From assembly GCF_000154285.1 (NCBI RefSeq), contig NZ_DS483478.1, forward strand, positions 186,001 to 250,000: a DNA stretch of 64,000 nt, written 5' to 3'. Below, in pieces: positions 17,501-25,774 of this stretch; positions within the stretch are counted from its first letter, which is position 1; each line of letters starts with the position of its first letter. The DNA comes from Amedibacillus dolichus DSM 3991 (GTDB lineage: Bacteria; Bacillota_I; Bacilli_A; Erysipelotrichales; Erysipelotrichaceae). The position numbers were made by a program, and so were the translations under genes. Under the pieces are notes generated by a model. That model was not told the origin of the DNA and made no database searches. It saw nothing but the letters and a program-made list of their open reading frames with translations.

Positions 17501-18235
17501 ATGAATAAAAAGCAGATTATTTTATTCGGGAGTGCTCTTATTTCATTGGCATGTGCGTTTTTATGGTTTGTGAATTGGAATGCGGAAGGGTTGTTTCCAA
17601 AGGATCAATCGACTGTTACGATGCGTGATATTGAGGATCACCCGGAAAAGAATTTTACCGGATATCCTGCCGGTGAAGATATTGCAAGCTTAAAGAGTGC
17701 GGCAGATTTTACACAAATAAACGGAGAAAGAGATTATAGAACGGCAGAACCGATTGGGATCATTTCGACAGATGTTTATAGCTTGAAGCCATGGGTAAAG
17801 CATTACCGAACCAAAACCTATAAGGGAAGAACGACAACCGGCAGTCGCAAAGCAGAGGTCATTCGTTCCGCTTTTACTATGGGAATTGATTATAATCGCT
17901 ATTATCTTTTAGAGCTTTCGGATCATAGCTATATTTTAGCGCAGCTATCGGAAATCGAAGCATCAGCTATAAGCAATGGAGATAGCATCAAACTGCCGAT
18001 TGGTCAAAAGGTAGGACTCAGTGAGCAGGCAAGAAGCTACCTTGCTCCTATTTGTAAGCAATATGGTGTAGAAATGAACGGTGTGTTTTATACATTTGAT
18101 AATCAGTGGCAAAAGGAACATCATCTTTCTGTTTTAGTAGTACGCTTAGCTGTTTCTGTGGTGGTTTGGCTTGTGCTATCCATAGGAATGGTACTTTTAG
18201 GCAATGCGTTTTTTTTGAAAAAGGAAGCACAGTAG
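17501..18235 (+). CDS. Membrane protein with large external domain, function unknown
   Basis: 244 residues, ATG with aagggggatg upstream. N-terminal membrane segment at residues 5-24, a 165-residue mostly polar region, and a C-terminal membrane segment (LAVSVVVWLVLSIGMVLLG). The middle region contains KHYRTKTYKGRTTTGSRKAE and a repeated Tyr-rich stretch, but no enzyme motif. Same two-span plan as the preceding gene 94 bp upstream. Ends at a bidirectional terminator shared with the convergent DUF975 gene. Confidence 0.68.
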   Translation: MNKKQIILFGSALISLACAFLWFVNWNAEGLFPKDQSTVTMRDIEDHPEKNFTGYPAGEDIASLKSAADFTQINGERDYRTAEPIGIISTDVYSLKPWVKHYRTKTYKGRTTTGSRKAEVIRSAFTMGIDYNRYYLLELSDHSYILAQLSEIEASAISNGDSIKLPIGQKVGLSEQARSYLAPICKQYGVEMNGVFYTFDNQWQKEHHLSVLVVRLAVSVVVWLVLSIGMVLLGNAFFLKKEAQ

Positions 18236-18261
18236 GAAATTGAAAAAGTCAAGTATTTAAG

Positions 18262-18303
18262 ATTAAAAAAGCTTTGTCTGCATTTTACAGACAAAACTTT
18301 TTA
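18262..18303. terminator. Bidirectional terminator between convergent genes
   Basis: AAAAAGCTTTGTCTG pairs with CAGACAAAACTTTTT around an 8-nt loop; T-rich on one side, A-rich on the other, so it works for both the plus gene and the minus DUF975 gene. Confidence 0.85.
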
Positions 18304-18309
18304 GATTGC

Positions 18310-18975
18310 TTATAAGGTATAGGTTTCTTTATCAAAAGTTTCTTCTTCACTAAGATCAAGACTTTGTTCACTGATGGCACGGTAAGTGATATAATCGGTT
18401 AGCCTTGTGTATGGAATAAGGAACAAGCTTCCGATACCACAAGTGAAGGTAGCGGCAAATGCCCAACCGATCCAAGATAAATCTAGGACAAAGAAATCAA
18501 GCTTATGACCTACTGTCAAGCGCATACTTTTTTGAATTGCCTCTTTTGGAGATAAGTTTGGATCGTCCATCAGACAGTAAAATGCAAGACGATAGCTGTA
18601 ACTTTTGATAATTCCAGGAACAATCAATAAGAGCGACCATAGCATGATAAACAAGGTTATCCAAAGCTCTAAAGCAATGGTTTTTCCGAATAATGAAAAG
18701 CCTTCAAGCACACTGTTTACCGCAATATCTTCCTTTAAAAACAACTTCTTCACAATCATATTTAATGACATGCTTAAAGGAGCGGCGATAAAGATAGAAA
18801 TAATGATACCGATAAGCGGAATCCAGCTAAAAAGCATAGAAACACTGCTCAGTAAAAGGACAATTAAGGTCAAACCTGCAAGATACGACCAGTGATGTGT
18901 AAGTCGCTCTTTTGCCAAAGCTTTGTATGGTATAGTATAGCATGAAAAGGCACAAAATTGAAAACGATATGGCAT
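18310..18975 (-). CDS. DUF975 family integral membrane protein
   Basis: Up to 221 residues, with four to five membrane segments and the DUF975 pattern: an N-terminal YKALAKERL helix, WSLLLIVPGIIKSYSYRLAFYCLMDDP in the middle and LGWAFAATF/PYTRLTDYITYRAI-like end. The true start is doubtful. A TGCTATACT extended -10 on the minus strand lies inside the first codons, and no ribosome site precedes the ATG at 18975, so translation may begin at the TTG at 18918. Function of the family is unknown. Confidence 0.8.
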   Translation of the reverse strand: MPYRFQFCAFSCYTIPYKALAKERLTHHWSYLAGLTLIVLLLSSVSMLFSWIPLIGIIISIFIAAPLSMSLNMIVKKLFLKEDIAVNSVLEGFSLFGKTIALELWITLFIMLWSLLLIVPGIIKSYSYRLAFYCLMDDPNLSPKEAIQKSMRLTVGHKLDFFVLDLSWIGWAFAATFTCGIGSLFLIPYTRLTDYITYRAISEQSLDLSEEETFDKETYTL

Positions 18976-19108
18976 GTTTACAAGAAAGACGATCGGTAAG
19001 AGCCATATGCTTCTAAGCGGTTTATGATCAAAAGATAGTATAAAAGGAGAGTGTAGAGTGGAAATATTCTATGTTTTAACGGTTAACTCGGAAATATGCG
19101 AAATATAA

Positions 19109-19137
19109 TTGAATTTTAAAAAAGGATTTGCTATAAT
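19109..19137 (+). promoter_or_regulatory. secG promoter
   Basis: TTGAAT (19109-19114), 17-bp spacer, TATAAT (19132-19137) with upstream TGC. Confidence 0.85.
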
Positions 19138-19171
19138 GTTTAAAGTGATAACACGCAGGAAGGAGGATAAT

Positions 19172-19402
19172 ATGAGCTTTTTAGAGATTTTGTTGATGCT
19201 GACAGCGGTCATATTGATCATACTTTCCTTATTACAAAGCGGAAAATCCGATGGACTGGGCAGTGCATTCGGTGCTGGCGAAGGCTTGAATCTATTTGCC
19301 AATGTAAAAGAGCGAGGGGCAGAAAAAATGATGTCCAATATTACTCTTGTTACAGGTATTGCATTCTTCGCGCTTGTAATTATCGTTCGTATTTTAGATT
19401 AA
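19172..19402 (+). CDS. secG: Preprotein translocase subunit SecG
   Basis: 76 residues from ATG 19172 (aaggagg upstream). Two membrane segments (LEILLMLTAVILIILSLLQSG and LVTGIAFFALVIIVRIL) flank the conserved loop SGKSDGLGSAFGAGEG. Accessory subunit of the SecYEG channel. Followed by rnr, smpB and ssrA, the secG-rnr-smpB-ssrA order common in Firmicutes. Confidence 0.94.
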   Translation: MSFLEILLMLTAVILIILSLLQSGKSDGLGSAFGAGEGLNLFANVKERGAEKMMSNITLVTGIAFFALVIIVRILD

Positions 19403-19425
19403 AAGACCGCAAGGTCTTTTTCTTT
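19400..19425 (+). terminator. secG terminator
   Basis: AAAGACC/GGTCTTT with GCAA tetraloop, then TTCTTTT. It overlaps the stop codon. Confidence 0.9.
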
Positions 19426-19507
19426 TGAAAAGATGTTTATGCTTCTCTCATGAGGAGCAAAGATAGTGGTATAATAAGAATAGATGATAAGGAAGGAGGG
19501 CATAGAT

Positions 19508-21634
19508 ATGAAGATGCGCGAGGAACTGCTTGCACTTATCGAAAAAAGTGATTATAAAGGAATGAATGTTGAACAGCTAAGCCATACATTGCATAAAGAG
19601 GAGCATGCCTTGTTTGTGGAAATGATGAAGGAGCTGAATGCTTTGGAGGCAGAGCATATTTTAGCAAGGGATAAAAGAGAGCGTTATTTTTTCAGTAAAC
19701 AATTGGGCTATGTGGTAGGAAAGCTGCGTGTAAATCCAAAGGGATTTGGTTTTGTGGAATATGATGAGGGAAGCTTTTATGTTGCCCCTGATAAGCTGCG
19801 TTTTGCTTTGGATCAAGACGAGGTTTATGCACGAAGTTGGACAAATAATGACGGATCTCGTGAAGGAGAAATCGTTGAGGTTATTAAGCATAATATCAAT
19901 AATGTTGTCGGTGTCGTGAAAATGCGGGAAGGAAGAAAGTATTTTTTACCAGATGCGGATATATACAATCGCCCGTTTAAGATTACCAATTATGATGATT
20001 TTCATTTGGTTCATGATTCTAAGGTGCTTGTGCATATTGACAGCTATGGCAGTACATTAAAGTGTCATATTGAAAAAGAAATCGGTTATAAATACGACCC
20101 CGGTATTGATATTTTATCTATTTTGTTAGAAAAGGATATTACTCCGGAATTTCCACGTGAAGTTATGGAGGAGGTAATGCAGATTCCCGAAGCGTTACAG
20201 TCCAAGGAATATGCGAATCGCAAAGATCTGCGGAAGCTTTTAACCATTACGATTGATGGGGAAGATGCGCGTGATTTAGATGATGCCATTTCCATTGAGA
20301 AAACAGAACAGGGGTATCGTTTATATGTGCATATCGCCGATGTTTCTCATTATGTAACGGCAGGAAGTGCTTTGGATAAAGAAGCGTATGCTCGTGGAAC
20401 GAGTGTGTATGTGGTGGATCGCGTAGTGCCGATGTTGCCCCATGCTTTAAGCAATGGTATTTGTTCGCTCAATCCTAAGGTCGATCGCTGCACTCTGACC
20501 TGTATGATGGAAATCAACCGCAAAGGAACAGTAATTGATTATCAAATTTATCCATCAGTCATCAATTCCGATGAACGCATGACCTATACGGCAGTTAATG
20601 CGATTCTTGAAGGAGATGAGCAAGTCCAGAAGCAATATCCGCATTTGTTAAAGATGTGCTTGGATATGAAGGTGCTTTCCGGTATTATTCGTAAGCGTAG
20701 AGAGAAGCTTGGAGCGATTGATTTTGATACGAATGAGGCTAAAATTCTTGTGAATGAGAAAGGAAAGCCGGTAGATATCGTTTTACGTGAACGAAAAGAG
20801 GCAGAGCGTATCATTGAGGACTTTATGATTGCAGCCAACGAAACGGTCGCAGCACATGTTCGCTGGTTGGAGATTCCTTCCATGTTTCGTATCCACGAGC
20901 AGCCGGAGCCTAAGCGGATACGTGAATTTGCGCGCATTGCGAAAACCCTCGGTTATACATTTACCGGAGGAATTCAAAATGTGTATCCTGCCCAACTGCA
21001 AGCCATGTTGAAGGAGGCTAAGGGAGAGAATAATTACAGTGTACTGTCCACCTTTATGCTTCGCAGTATGCAAAAGGCACGCTATGATCGTCGTTGTATC
21101 GGACATTTCGGTTTAGCGTTAAAAAACTATTTGCATTTTACATCACCGATTCGACGCTATCCGGATTTGGTCGTTCATCGAATGCTGAGAAAGTATTTCT
21201 TTGAAGGTTTACAGGATAGTGAAAAGATGGCAAGAGATGAGCAATGGATAGAAGATGCTGCATATCAGGCAAGTGAGCGTGAACGCAATGCGATTGATGC
21301 AGAGCGGGCAGTGGAAGATATGAAAAAGGCGGAATATATGGAAGGACGCATCGATAGGCAGTATGATGGGGTGATTAGCGGTATTACTCGATTTGGTCTG
21401 TTTGTGGAGCTTGCCAATACCGTAGAAGGACTTGTTCATATTTCAACCATTGATGATGACTATTATCATTATGATGACGAAACAAAGTGCTTGATCGGGG
21501 AACACAGTGCGAATGTGTATCGCATGGGACAGCGTGTACGTGTAGTATGTGTTGCGGCAAATCGCTTCAAGCGTGAAATTGATTTTGAATTGGTCGTTAA
21601 GAAAAAGAAAAAACATAGACGAGGGAAAGTATGA
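19508..21634 (+). CDS. rnr: Ribonuclease R
   Basis: 708 residues from ATG 19508 after aaggaggg. Order: N-terminal winged helix, two cold-shock domains (VRVNPKGFGFVEYD-like), the RNB exonuclease domain with ITIDGEDARDLDDAISIE carrying the metal-binding aspartates, then an S1 domain (YDGVISGITRFGLFVEL) and a short basic tail. 3'-5' exoribonuclease that degrades structured RNA and works with tmRNA. Overlaps the next gene by 4 bp. Confidence 0.97.
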   Translation: MKMREELLALIEKSDYKGMNVEQLSHTLHKEEHALFVEMMKELNALEAEHILARDKRERYFFSKQLGYVVGKLRVNPKGFGFVEYDEGSFYVAPDKLRFALDQDEVYARSWTNNDGSREGEIVEVIKHNINNVVGVVKMREGRKYFLPDADIYNRPFKITNYDDFHLVHDSKVLVHIDSYGSTLKCHIEKEIGYKYDPGIDILSILLEKDITPEFPREVMEEVMQIPEALQSKEYANRKDLRKLLTITIDGEDARDLDDAISIEKTEQGYRLYVHIADVSHYVTAGSALDKEAYARGTSVYVVDRVVPMLPHALSNGICSLNPKVDRCTLTCMMEINRKGTVIDYQIYPSVINSDERMTYTAVNAILEGDEQVQKQYPHLLKMCLDMKVLSGIIRKRREKLGAIDFDTNEAKILVNEKGKPVDIVLRERKEAERIIEDFMIAANETVAAHVRWLEIPSMFRIHEQPEPKRIREFARIAKTLGYTFTGGIQNVYPAQLQAMLKEAKGENNYSVLSTFMLRSMQKARYDRRCIGHFGLALKNYLHFTSPIRRYPDLVVHRMLRKYFFEGLQDSEKMARDEQWIEDAAYQASERERNAIDAERAVEDMKKAEYMEGRIDRQYDGVISGITRFGLFVELANTVEGLVHISTIDDDYYHYDDETKCLIGEHSANVYRMGQRVRVVCVAANRFKREIDFELVVKKKKKHRRGKV

Positions 21635-22755
21635 AAAAGCTATGGATCATAGTGTCAGTGCTGCTTTTATGTGCTTGCGGTGCAAAAAGCAAGCCTGAAC
21701 AAAAGGAAGAAAAAAAGAAAGAAGAAAAGCCGGATATTGTTGCGGAGGTAAGTTTTAGTGCGGTAGGGGACAATCTTATTCACGGAGCTTTGTTTACATA
21801 CAACAACGATTTTACCTATATGTATGAAGCAACCAATTATTTAACACAAGATGCTGATATATCTTACCTGAATCAAGAAACGATATGTGGAGGAAGAGAG
21901 CTTGGTTTAAGCCATTATCCCTCCTTTAACGGTCCTTATGAGGTTTTAGATGGGGCAGCAAGTGCAGGTTTTAATTGGTTGGCAACCAGCAGTAATCATT
22001 CCTTAGATGCCGGAGAACAGGGCATCTTAAATCAGCTGCAATATCTAAGAACGAATTACCCCGATATTGCTACAACGGGTACACATGCTTCTCTTGAAGA
22101 AGCGCAACAAAATACCGTCATCGAAAAGAACGGTGTTCGTGTAGGTATTCTAGGCTATACGTATGGCTTGAATGGTTATGTGTTACCGGAAGGTAAGGAA
22201 TATCTTGTGGATCTGATTGATAAGGAAAAGATAGCTGCTGATGTTAAGCGTTTGGAAAAAGACAGCGACATCATTGCGGTAAGCATGCATTGGGGTGAGG
22301 AATATTCGTTTACTCCAAGTGAGGAACAGCAGGAATTAGCGCAATTCTTGAGCGATTTAGGTGTCGATGTGATTATCGGAGAGCACCCACATGTGATTCA
22401 GCCGATGGATTTTTTGACCGGTAGACAAGGAAATCAAACCTTGGTTATATATTCCTTAGGAAATTTTTTATCTGCCCAAGATCAAAGCGACCGCATGCTT
22501 GGCGGTATGGCACGTTTTAAGGTGGTATATAATAAAACCAAAGATGAGGTGTCCTTTAAAGATGTTGAGTTTTGGCCTACAATAACCTATATCACCAATG
22601 GCTATCAACGCTATGGAACGTATGCCTTGAAGGATTATACCAATGAGCTTGCCGCAACGCATACGCTTATGGCCGAAGGGCAAAATGTAACACGGGAATA
22701 TTTTATAGAACGTGTAAACAGTATCATGAATGATAAGGTAAAAATCGTATATTAA
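21631..22755 (+). CDS. CapA/PgsA-family lipoprotein (metallophosphatase fold)
   Basis: 374 residues. Lipoprotein signal peptide MKKLWIIVSVLLLCACG, so it is attached to the outer face of the membrane, followed by a Lys/Glu-rich linker. The PGA_cap domain shows SAVGDNLIHG, NQETICGGRE, SSNHSLDAGEQG, VSMHWGEEYSFTPS and GEHPHVIQPMD, the metal-binding motifs of the family. CapA proteins act in polyglutamate capsule synthesis, but no capB/capC is adjacent and the family is widespread, so the substrate is open. Placement between rnr and smpB with an ATGA overlap suggests co-transcription. Confidence 0.9.
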   Translation: MKKLWIIVSVLLLCACGAKSKPEQKEEKKKEEKPDIVAEVSFSAVGDNLIHGALFTYNNDFTYMYEATNYLTQDADISYLNQETICGGRELGLSHYPSFNGPYEVLDGAASAGFNWLATSSNHSLDAGEQGILNQLQYLRTNYPDIATTGTHASLEEAQQNTVIEKNGVRVGILGYTYGLNGYVLPEGKEYLVDLIDKEKIAADVKRLEKDSDIIAVSMHWGEEYSFTPSEEQQELAQFLSDLGVDVIIGEHPHVIQPMDFLTGRQGNQTLVIYSLGNFLSAQDQSDRMLGGMARFKVVYNKTKDEVSFKDVEFWPTITYITNGYQRYGTYALKDYTNELAATHTLMAEGQNVTREYFIERVNSIMNDKVKIVY

Positions 22756-22771
22756 GAAAGAGGAGGTAGCC

Positions 22772-23227
22772 ATGTCTGCTAGAAAGGTTATAGCCTTCAA
22801 TCGCAAGGCATCACATGAGTATTTTTTAGAGGATCGTTTTGAAGCCGGAATACAGCTTCAAGGAACGGAAATCAAGGCATTGCGTCAAGGTCATGTACAG
22901 CTAAAGGACGCATACATCAGCTTTCGCAATCATGAAGCCTTTGTGAAGGAAATGCACATTACGGCTTATGCATTTGGAAATCGCTTTAATCATGATGAAA
23001 CAAGAATACGTAAGCTGCTGTTGCATAAAAATGAAATTCTAAAGCTTGAACAAAAGGTAAAACTGAAGGGCTATACAATTATTCCTATTTCTGTTTATTT
23101 GGAAAAAGGATTGGCAAAGATGGAGATTGCATTGGCAAAGGGGAAGGATCTGCATGATAAGCGCAATGCACAAAAGGAAAAAGATGCCAAGCGTGAAATC
23201 GAAAAAGCTATGAAAAATCGTTATTAG
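22772..23227 (+). CDS. smpB: tmRNA-binding protein SmpB
   Basis: 151 residues. Family motifs: NRKASHEYFLEDRFEAGIQLQGTEIKALR (only parts quoted), KDAYISF, and the basic C-terminal tail GKDLHDKRNAQKEKDAKREI that mimics an anticodon arm in the ribosome. aaagaggagg precedes the ATG. Its partner RNA gene ssrA follows 50 bp downstream. Confidence 0.97.
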   Translation: MSARKVIAFNRKASHEYFLEDRFEAGIQLQGTEIKALRQGHVQLKDAYISFRNHEAFVKEMHITAYAFGNRFNHDETRIRKLLLHKNEILKLEQKVKLKGYTIIPISVYLEKGLAKMEIALAKGKDLHDKRNAQKEKDAKREIEKAMKNRY

Positions 23228-23277
23228 CATTTGTAGTTTACTGCAAGTTGTGGTAAACTACAAGTGTTGTCTAAATT

Positions 23278-23657
23278 GGGGGTGTACTGGTTTCGACAGG
23301 GATATGTTTGGTCTAGATTGCAGTCGAGTGGTTACGTAATAACCAATGAAATTAAACGGAAAAACTAAATTTGCTAACATCTTTGGTGCAAACCAGAGTG
23401 TAGCTTTCGCTGCCTAATTAACCGACATAGGTTCGCAGCCGGCTATGTCCCTTGCTTCTCTGATCGGACATACGCACGCTTAAGACACAGAGGATAAGGG
23501 AGTATATTGTCTAAGCTATACTTCACGAAAATCTTATTAGACACCTCATTTGGAGTTGTCCGTGATTACCAAATGAGTAGCTGACATGGACTAAACTGTA
23601 GACATCTATACGTGGGACTGTTTCTGGACAGGGGTTCAACTCCCCTCACCTCCACCA
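23278..23657 (+). ncRNA. ssrA: Transfer-messenger RNA
   Basis: 380 nt. 5' end GGGGGTGTACTGGTTTCGACAG pairs with the 3' end CACCTCC-A-CCA; T-arm GGGGTTCAACTCCCC is intact and CCA is encoded. The tag frame starts at GCT 23373 and stops at TAA 23415, encoding ANIFGANQSVAFAA. This ends in VAFAA rather than the common ALAA. Rescues stalled ribosomes with SmpB. Confidence 0.97.
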
Positions 23658-23672
23658 ATAAGTCATCAAAGT

Positions 23673-23729
23673 GGTCGTAACAGTTAAGTGATTATAAAAC
23701 CATCACTTAGGCTGTACGGCCTTTTTTTT
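23673..23729 (+). terminator. Long ssrA terminator hairpin, shared sequence with 62744-62800
   Basis: GGTCGT, ACAG and TAAGTGAT pair in turn with ACGGCC, CTGT and ATCACTTA, followed by TTTTTTTT. The same core recurs after the last M42 peptidase gene. Confidence 0.88.
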
Positions 23730-23735
23730 CTTTTG

Positions 23736-24323
23736 TTTTATCTTAGATAGCTATACAAACAGTTATTTACTTGATTTATTTTGAATTTTTAGCATTATAA
23801 AAATATCTTCGACAAGAGATACCCTACTAAAGTAATTGCAGACCAAAAGTTCTTTGAAAACATGTGCGAAAGAAAGATTTTTAAGAAAATAGGGAGTTTT
23901 GCACTTTTTTTGAACATATATATTAAGAAAGAATAAAATACTACAACGCTTCACCATTCTTAGCTATTTTTATTGATATTACAAATTTACTCTTTGTTGC
24001 TGATTTAAATTGATGAAACTTGACAAAATAAAATAGTATAGTACTATTTAATAAATAGTACTATTTATATATTAGGGAGCTATTATGATTATGTAATTAT
24101 TGCATTCATCTATTTTTTGATATTTTATTGAAATCATTGTTCTTTTCTAATGAAATGGATTTGGGAAAATAATAAAATGCAATTAGTGTTTGGACTTAAT
24201 TATATATCTTCCTCTATTCTCTATTGAAGAAAAAGGAATTCCTAATTTTTATACACTATTATTAGAAAAATGGTTTATCTAATGATGGTTCAATGTCTAT
24301 CAAGAAATGGGAGGAGTAATTTA
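23736..24323 (+). other. AT-rich non-coding stretch downstream of ssrA
   Basis: 588 bp without a convincing gene. A promoter with a 23-bp perfect palindrome lies at 24020-24062, followed by ttagggagc and ATG-ATT-ATG-TAA at 24085-24096, that is, a start signal leading into only three codons. After it come short open stretches broken by stops, as in a decayed gene. A minus-strand open frame at 23763-23957 has no ribosome site and odd composition and is not called. Base composition matches the Cys-rich peptide cassette to the right. Confidence 0.5.
24020..24062 (+). promoter_or_regulatory. Promoter overlapped by a perfect palindromic operator
   Basis: TTGACA (24020-24025), 16-bp spacer, TACTAT (24042-24047). 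A perfect inverted repeat with 11-bp arms (AGTACTATTTA, one-base centre) covers 24040-24062, on the -10 and start point; this is a repressor-type layout. No regulator gene survives next to it. Confidence 0.7.
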
Positions 24324-24941
24324 ATGAAAATAATTATAAAAGGGATTTTAATCTGTTTCATGTCTATTTTGAGTTTTACACCTGTCTTTGCTGAAGAAAC
24401 TAATTTAAATACTATTCCAGATGATAAAACTGTTATTGATGGTGATGAAAATGTTATTAATTTATTTAAAGAAACTGTCGAACAAAGCAAAGAATTTAAA
24501 AAAGTTAGAAATGATGTAAAAGGAGTATATTTAGAAAGAGTAGCAGAAGATGGAGATCAAATGTATATTACTATTGCATATAAATTGAGTGAAACAGATG
24601 ATAATAATATAGCAATATTTGTTGGAAATAAGAATAATGATATTCTTTATGCAGCTGTAGAAAGTCAAGATGGTACAGATATAATGATTGACACTTTTTC
24701 TAAAAGTAGAGTTCAATGTGGATTTTATATTTGTACAAGTACAAAAACTGAAAAAAATAAGGGGAATTTTTGTTCTGCTACATTGGGGAAAAAGTGTGGA
24801 TCTTTCCCGGGATTTTCTAAAAGAAAACTTATTAAGTATGTATCCTGTAAAGGTGGTGTAATTTTAAGCTGTAAAATAATGGCTCCAACTTATACTGTAT
24901 GTTCTCAACATATTTATAAGGCAAATGTCTGTGACATGTAG
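24324..24941 (+). CDS. Secreted precursor with Cys-rich C-terminal peptide, bacteriocin-like
   Basis: 205 residues from ATG 24324 (gggaggag upstream). Residues 1-23 form a Sec signal peptide ending VFAEE. Residues about 25-125 are acidic and cysteine-free. The last 74 residues contain eight cysteines (132, 137, 150, 158, 175, 183, 193, 203) and are basic and small-residue rich. The plan (signal peptide, pro-region, compact Cys-rich C-terminus) resembles halocin C8-type bacteriocin precursors, where the pro-region also gives immunity; the resemblance is by architecture only. First gene of an AT-rich three-gene cassette. The intergenic hairpin behind it fits a structural-gene/immunity arrangement. 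A non-toxic secreted protein is possible. Confidence 0.6.
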   Translation: MKIIIKGILICFMSILSFTPVFAEETNLNTIPDDKTVIDGDENVINLFKETVEQSKEFKKVRNDVKGVYLERVAEDGDQMYITIAYKLSETDDNNIAIFVGNKNNDILYAAVESQDGTDIMIDTFSKSRVQCGFYICTSTKTEKNKGNFCSATLGKKCGSFPGFSKRKLIKYVSCKGGVILSCKIMAPTYTVCSQHIYKANVCDM

Positions 24942-24947
24942 ATTTAA

Positions 24948-24977
24948 TGTTTGCGCAAGAAAATTCTTGCGCAAACA
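24948..24977 (+). terminator. Perfect intercistronic hairpin without U-run
   Basis: TGTTTGCGCAAGA pairs perfectly with TCTTGCGCAAACA around a 4-nt loop. No T-tract follows, so it is more likely a transcript-stabilising or partially terminating stem than a full terminator. It sits 6 bp after the peptide gene and 23 bp before the lipoprotein gene. Confidence 0.75.
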
Positions 24978-25000
24978 TATATAATGGAGGATAAAAATTT

Positions 25001-25774
25001 ATGAAGATACAAAAAATTATGTTATTTTTATTAATTACTTCAACATCTTTATTTGGTTGTCAAAAATCTACAGAAAAAGTTGATAGTACTCCAATGAATG
25101 TTGATAATGCCGATACAAATATTGATAGATATAAAATTGCCCAAAAGAATAATTTAAGCATAAAAAATTTTTCTTTGATAAATAAATTTTCAAGTTATAC
25201 CAATGAAAATGGTATACAAATAAAAATGAATTATAATGTTGAAGGAGCTAATTCAGAAAAAGTTAAAACTGAAAATAGTTATAGTTTATTAAACGAATCA
25301 GGTCAATCAATTATGGATACTAATTATTGGTACAATGGAAATTATGAATTGGTAGATGATGGAGATATTAGACAAAAAAAAGAAACGAAGCCTGAAACGA
25401 TAAATAAAGAAATACAAACAATGTTATCTTCGTCTTTTGTATCGTTAGATAATATTAATGAAAATATGATTCAAAAGAATTCTGATAGATATAATATTAA
25501 ATTAACAATTGATAACAAGGGTATTATAGAAAAAATTTTGGAAAGTATTGAAGCTACTACTGACGATTCGAACAAAATGATAATAGAAAAAGTTAATAAG
25601 TTTAATATATCTTATGTTATAAAAGACAATTATATTATAGAGGAAAATATAGTTTTTGATGTAATTTCTGAAGGAAACAGAATAAAGGGGAATAATTTGG
25701 TAAAATTTAATCCTATTTGTCCCAAATTAAATTTTCCTAAAAATATTGATAAATTTGAGGAAGTTAGAGATTAA
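25001..25774 (+). CDS. Lipoprotein of the Cys-rich peptide cassette
   Basis: 257 residues; atggagg lies before the ATG. Lipoprotein signal peptide with lipobox SLFGC (Cys at residue 20), so it is anchored outside the membrane. The mature part is rich in Asn, Lys, Ile and Ser with beta-strand patterning and no catalytic motif. DNA is about 25% G+C, far below neighbours. It overlaps the following gene by one base (TAATG). Possibly an immunity or sensor lipoprotein for the peptide upstream; family not recognised. Confidence 0.65.
   Translation: MKIQKIMLFLLITSTSLFGCQKSTEKVDSTPMNVDNADTNIDRYKIAQKNNLSIKNFSLINKFSSYTNENGIQIKMNYNVEGANSEKVKTENSYSLLNESGQSIMDTNYWYNGNYELVDDGDIRQKKETKPETINKEIQTMLSSSFVSLDNINENMIQKNSDRYNIKLTIDNKGIIEKILESIEATTDDSNKMIIEKVNKFNISYVIKDNYIIEENIVFDVISEGNRIKGNNLVKFNPICPKLNFPKNIDKFEEVRD

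Noticed and set aside
20783-21106. 107-residue minus-strand frame inside rnr
   Set aside because: Antisense shadow of a conserved enzyme gene.
23763-23957. 64-residue minus-strand open frame after ssrA
   Set aside because: No ribosome site or promoter, low-complexity composition, and no resemblance to a known protein; the region looks non-coding.
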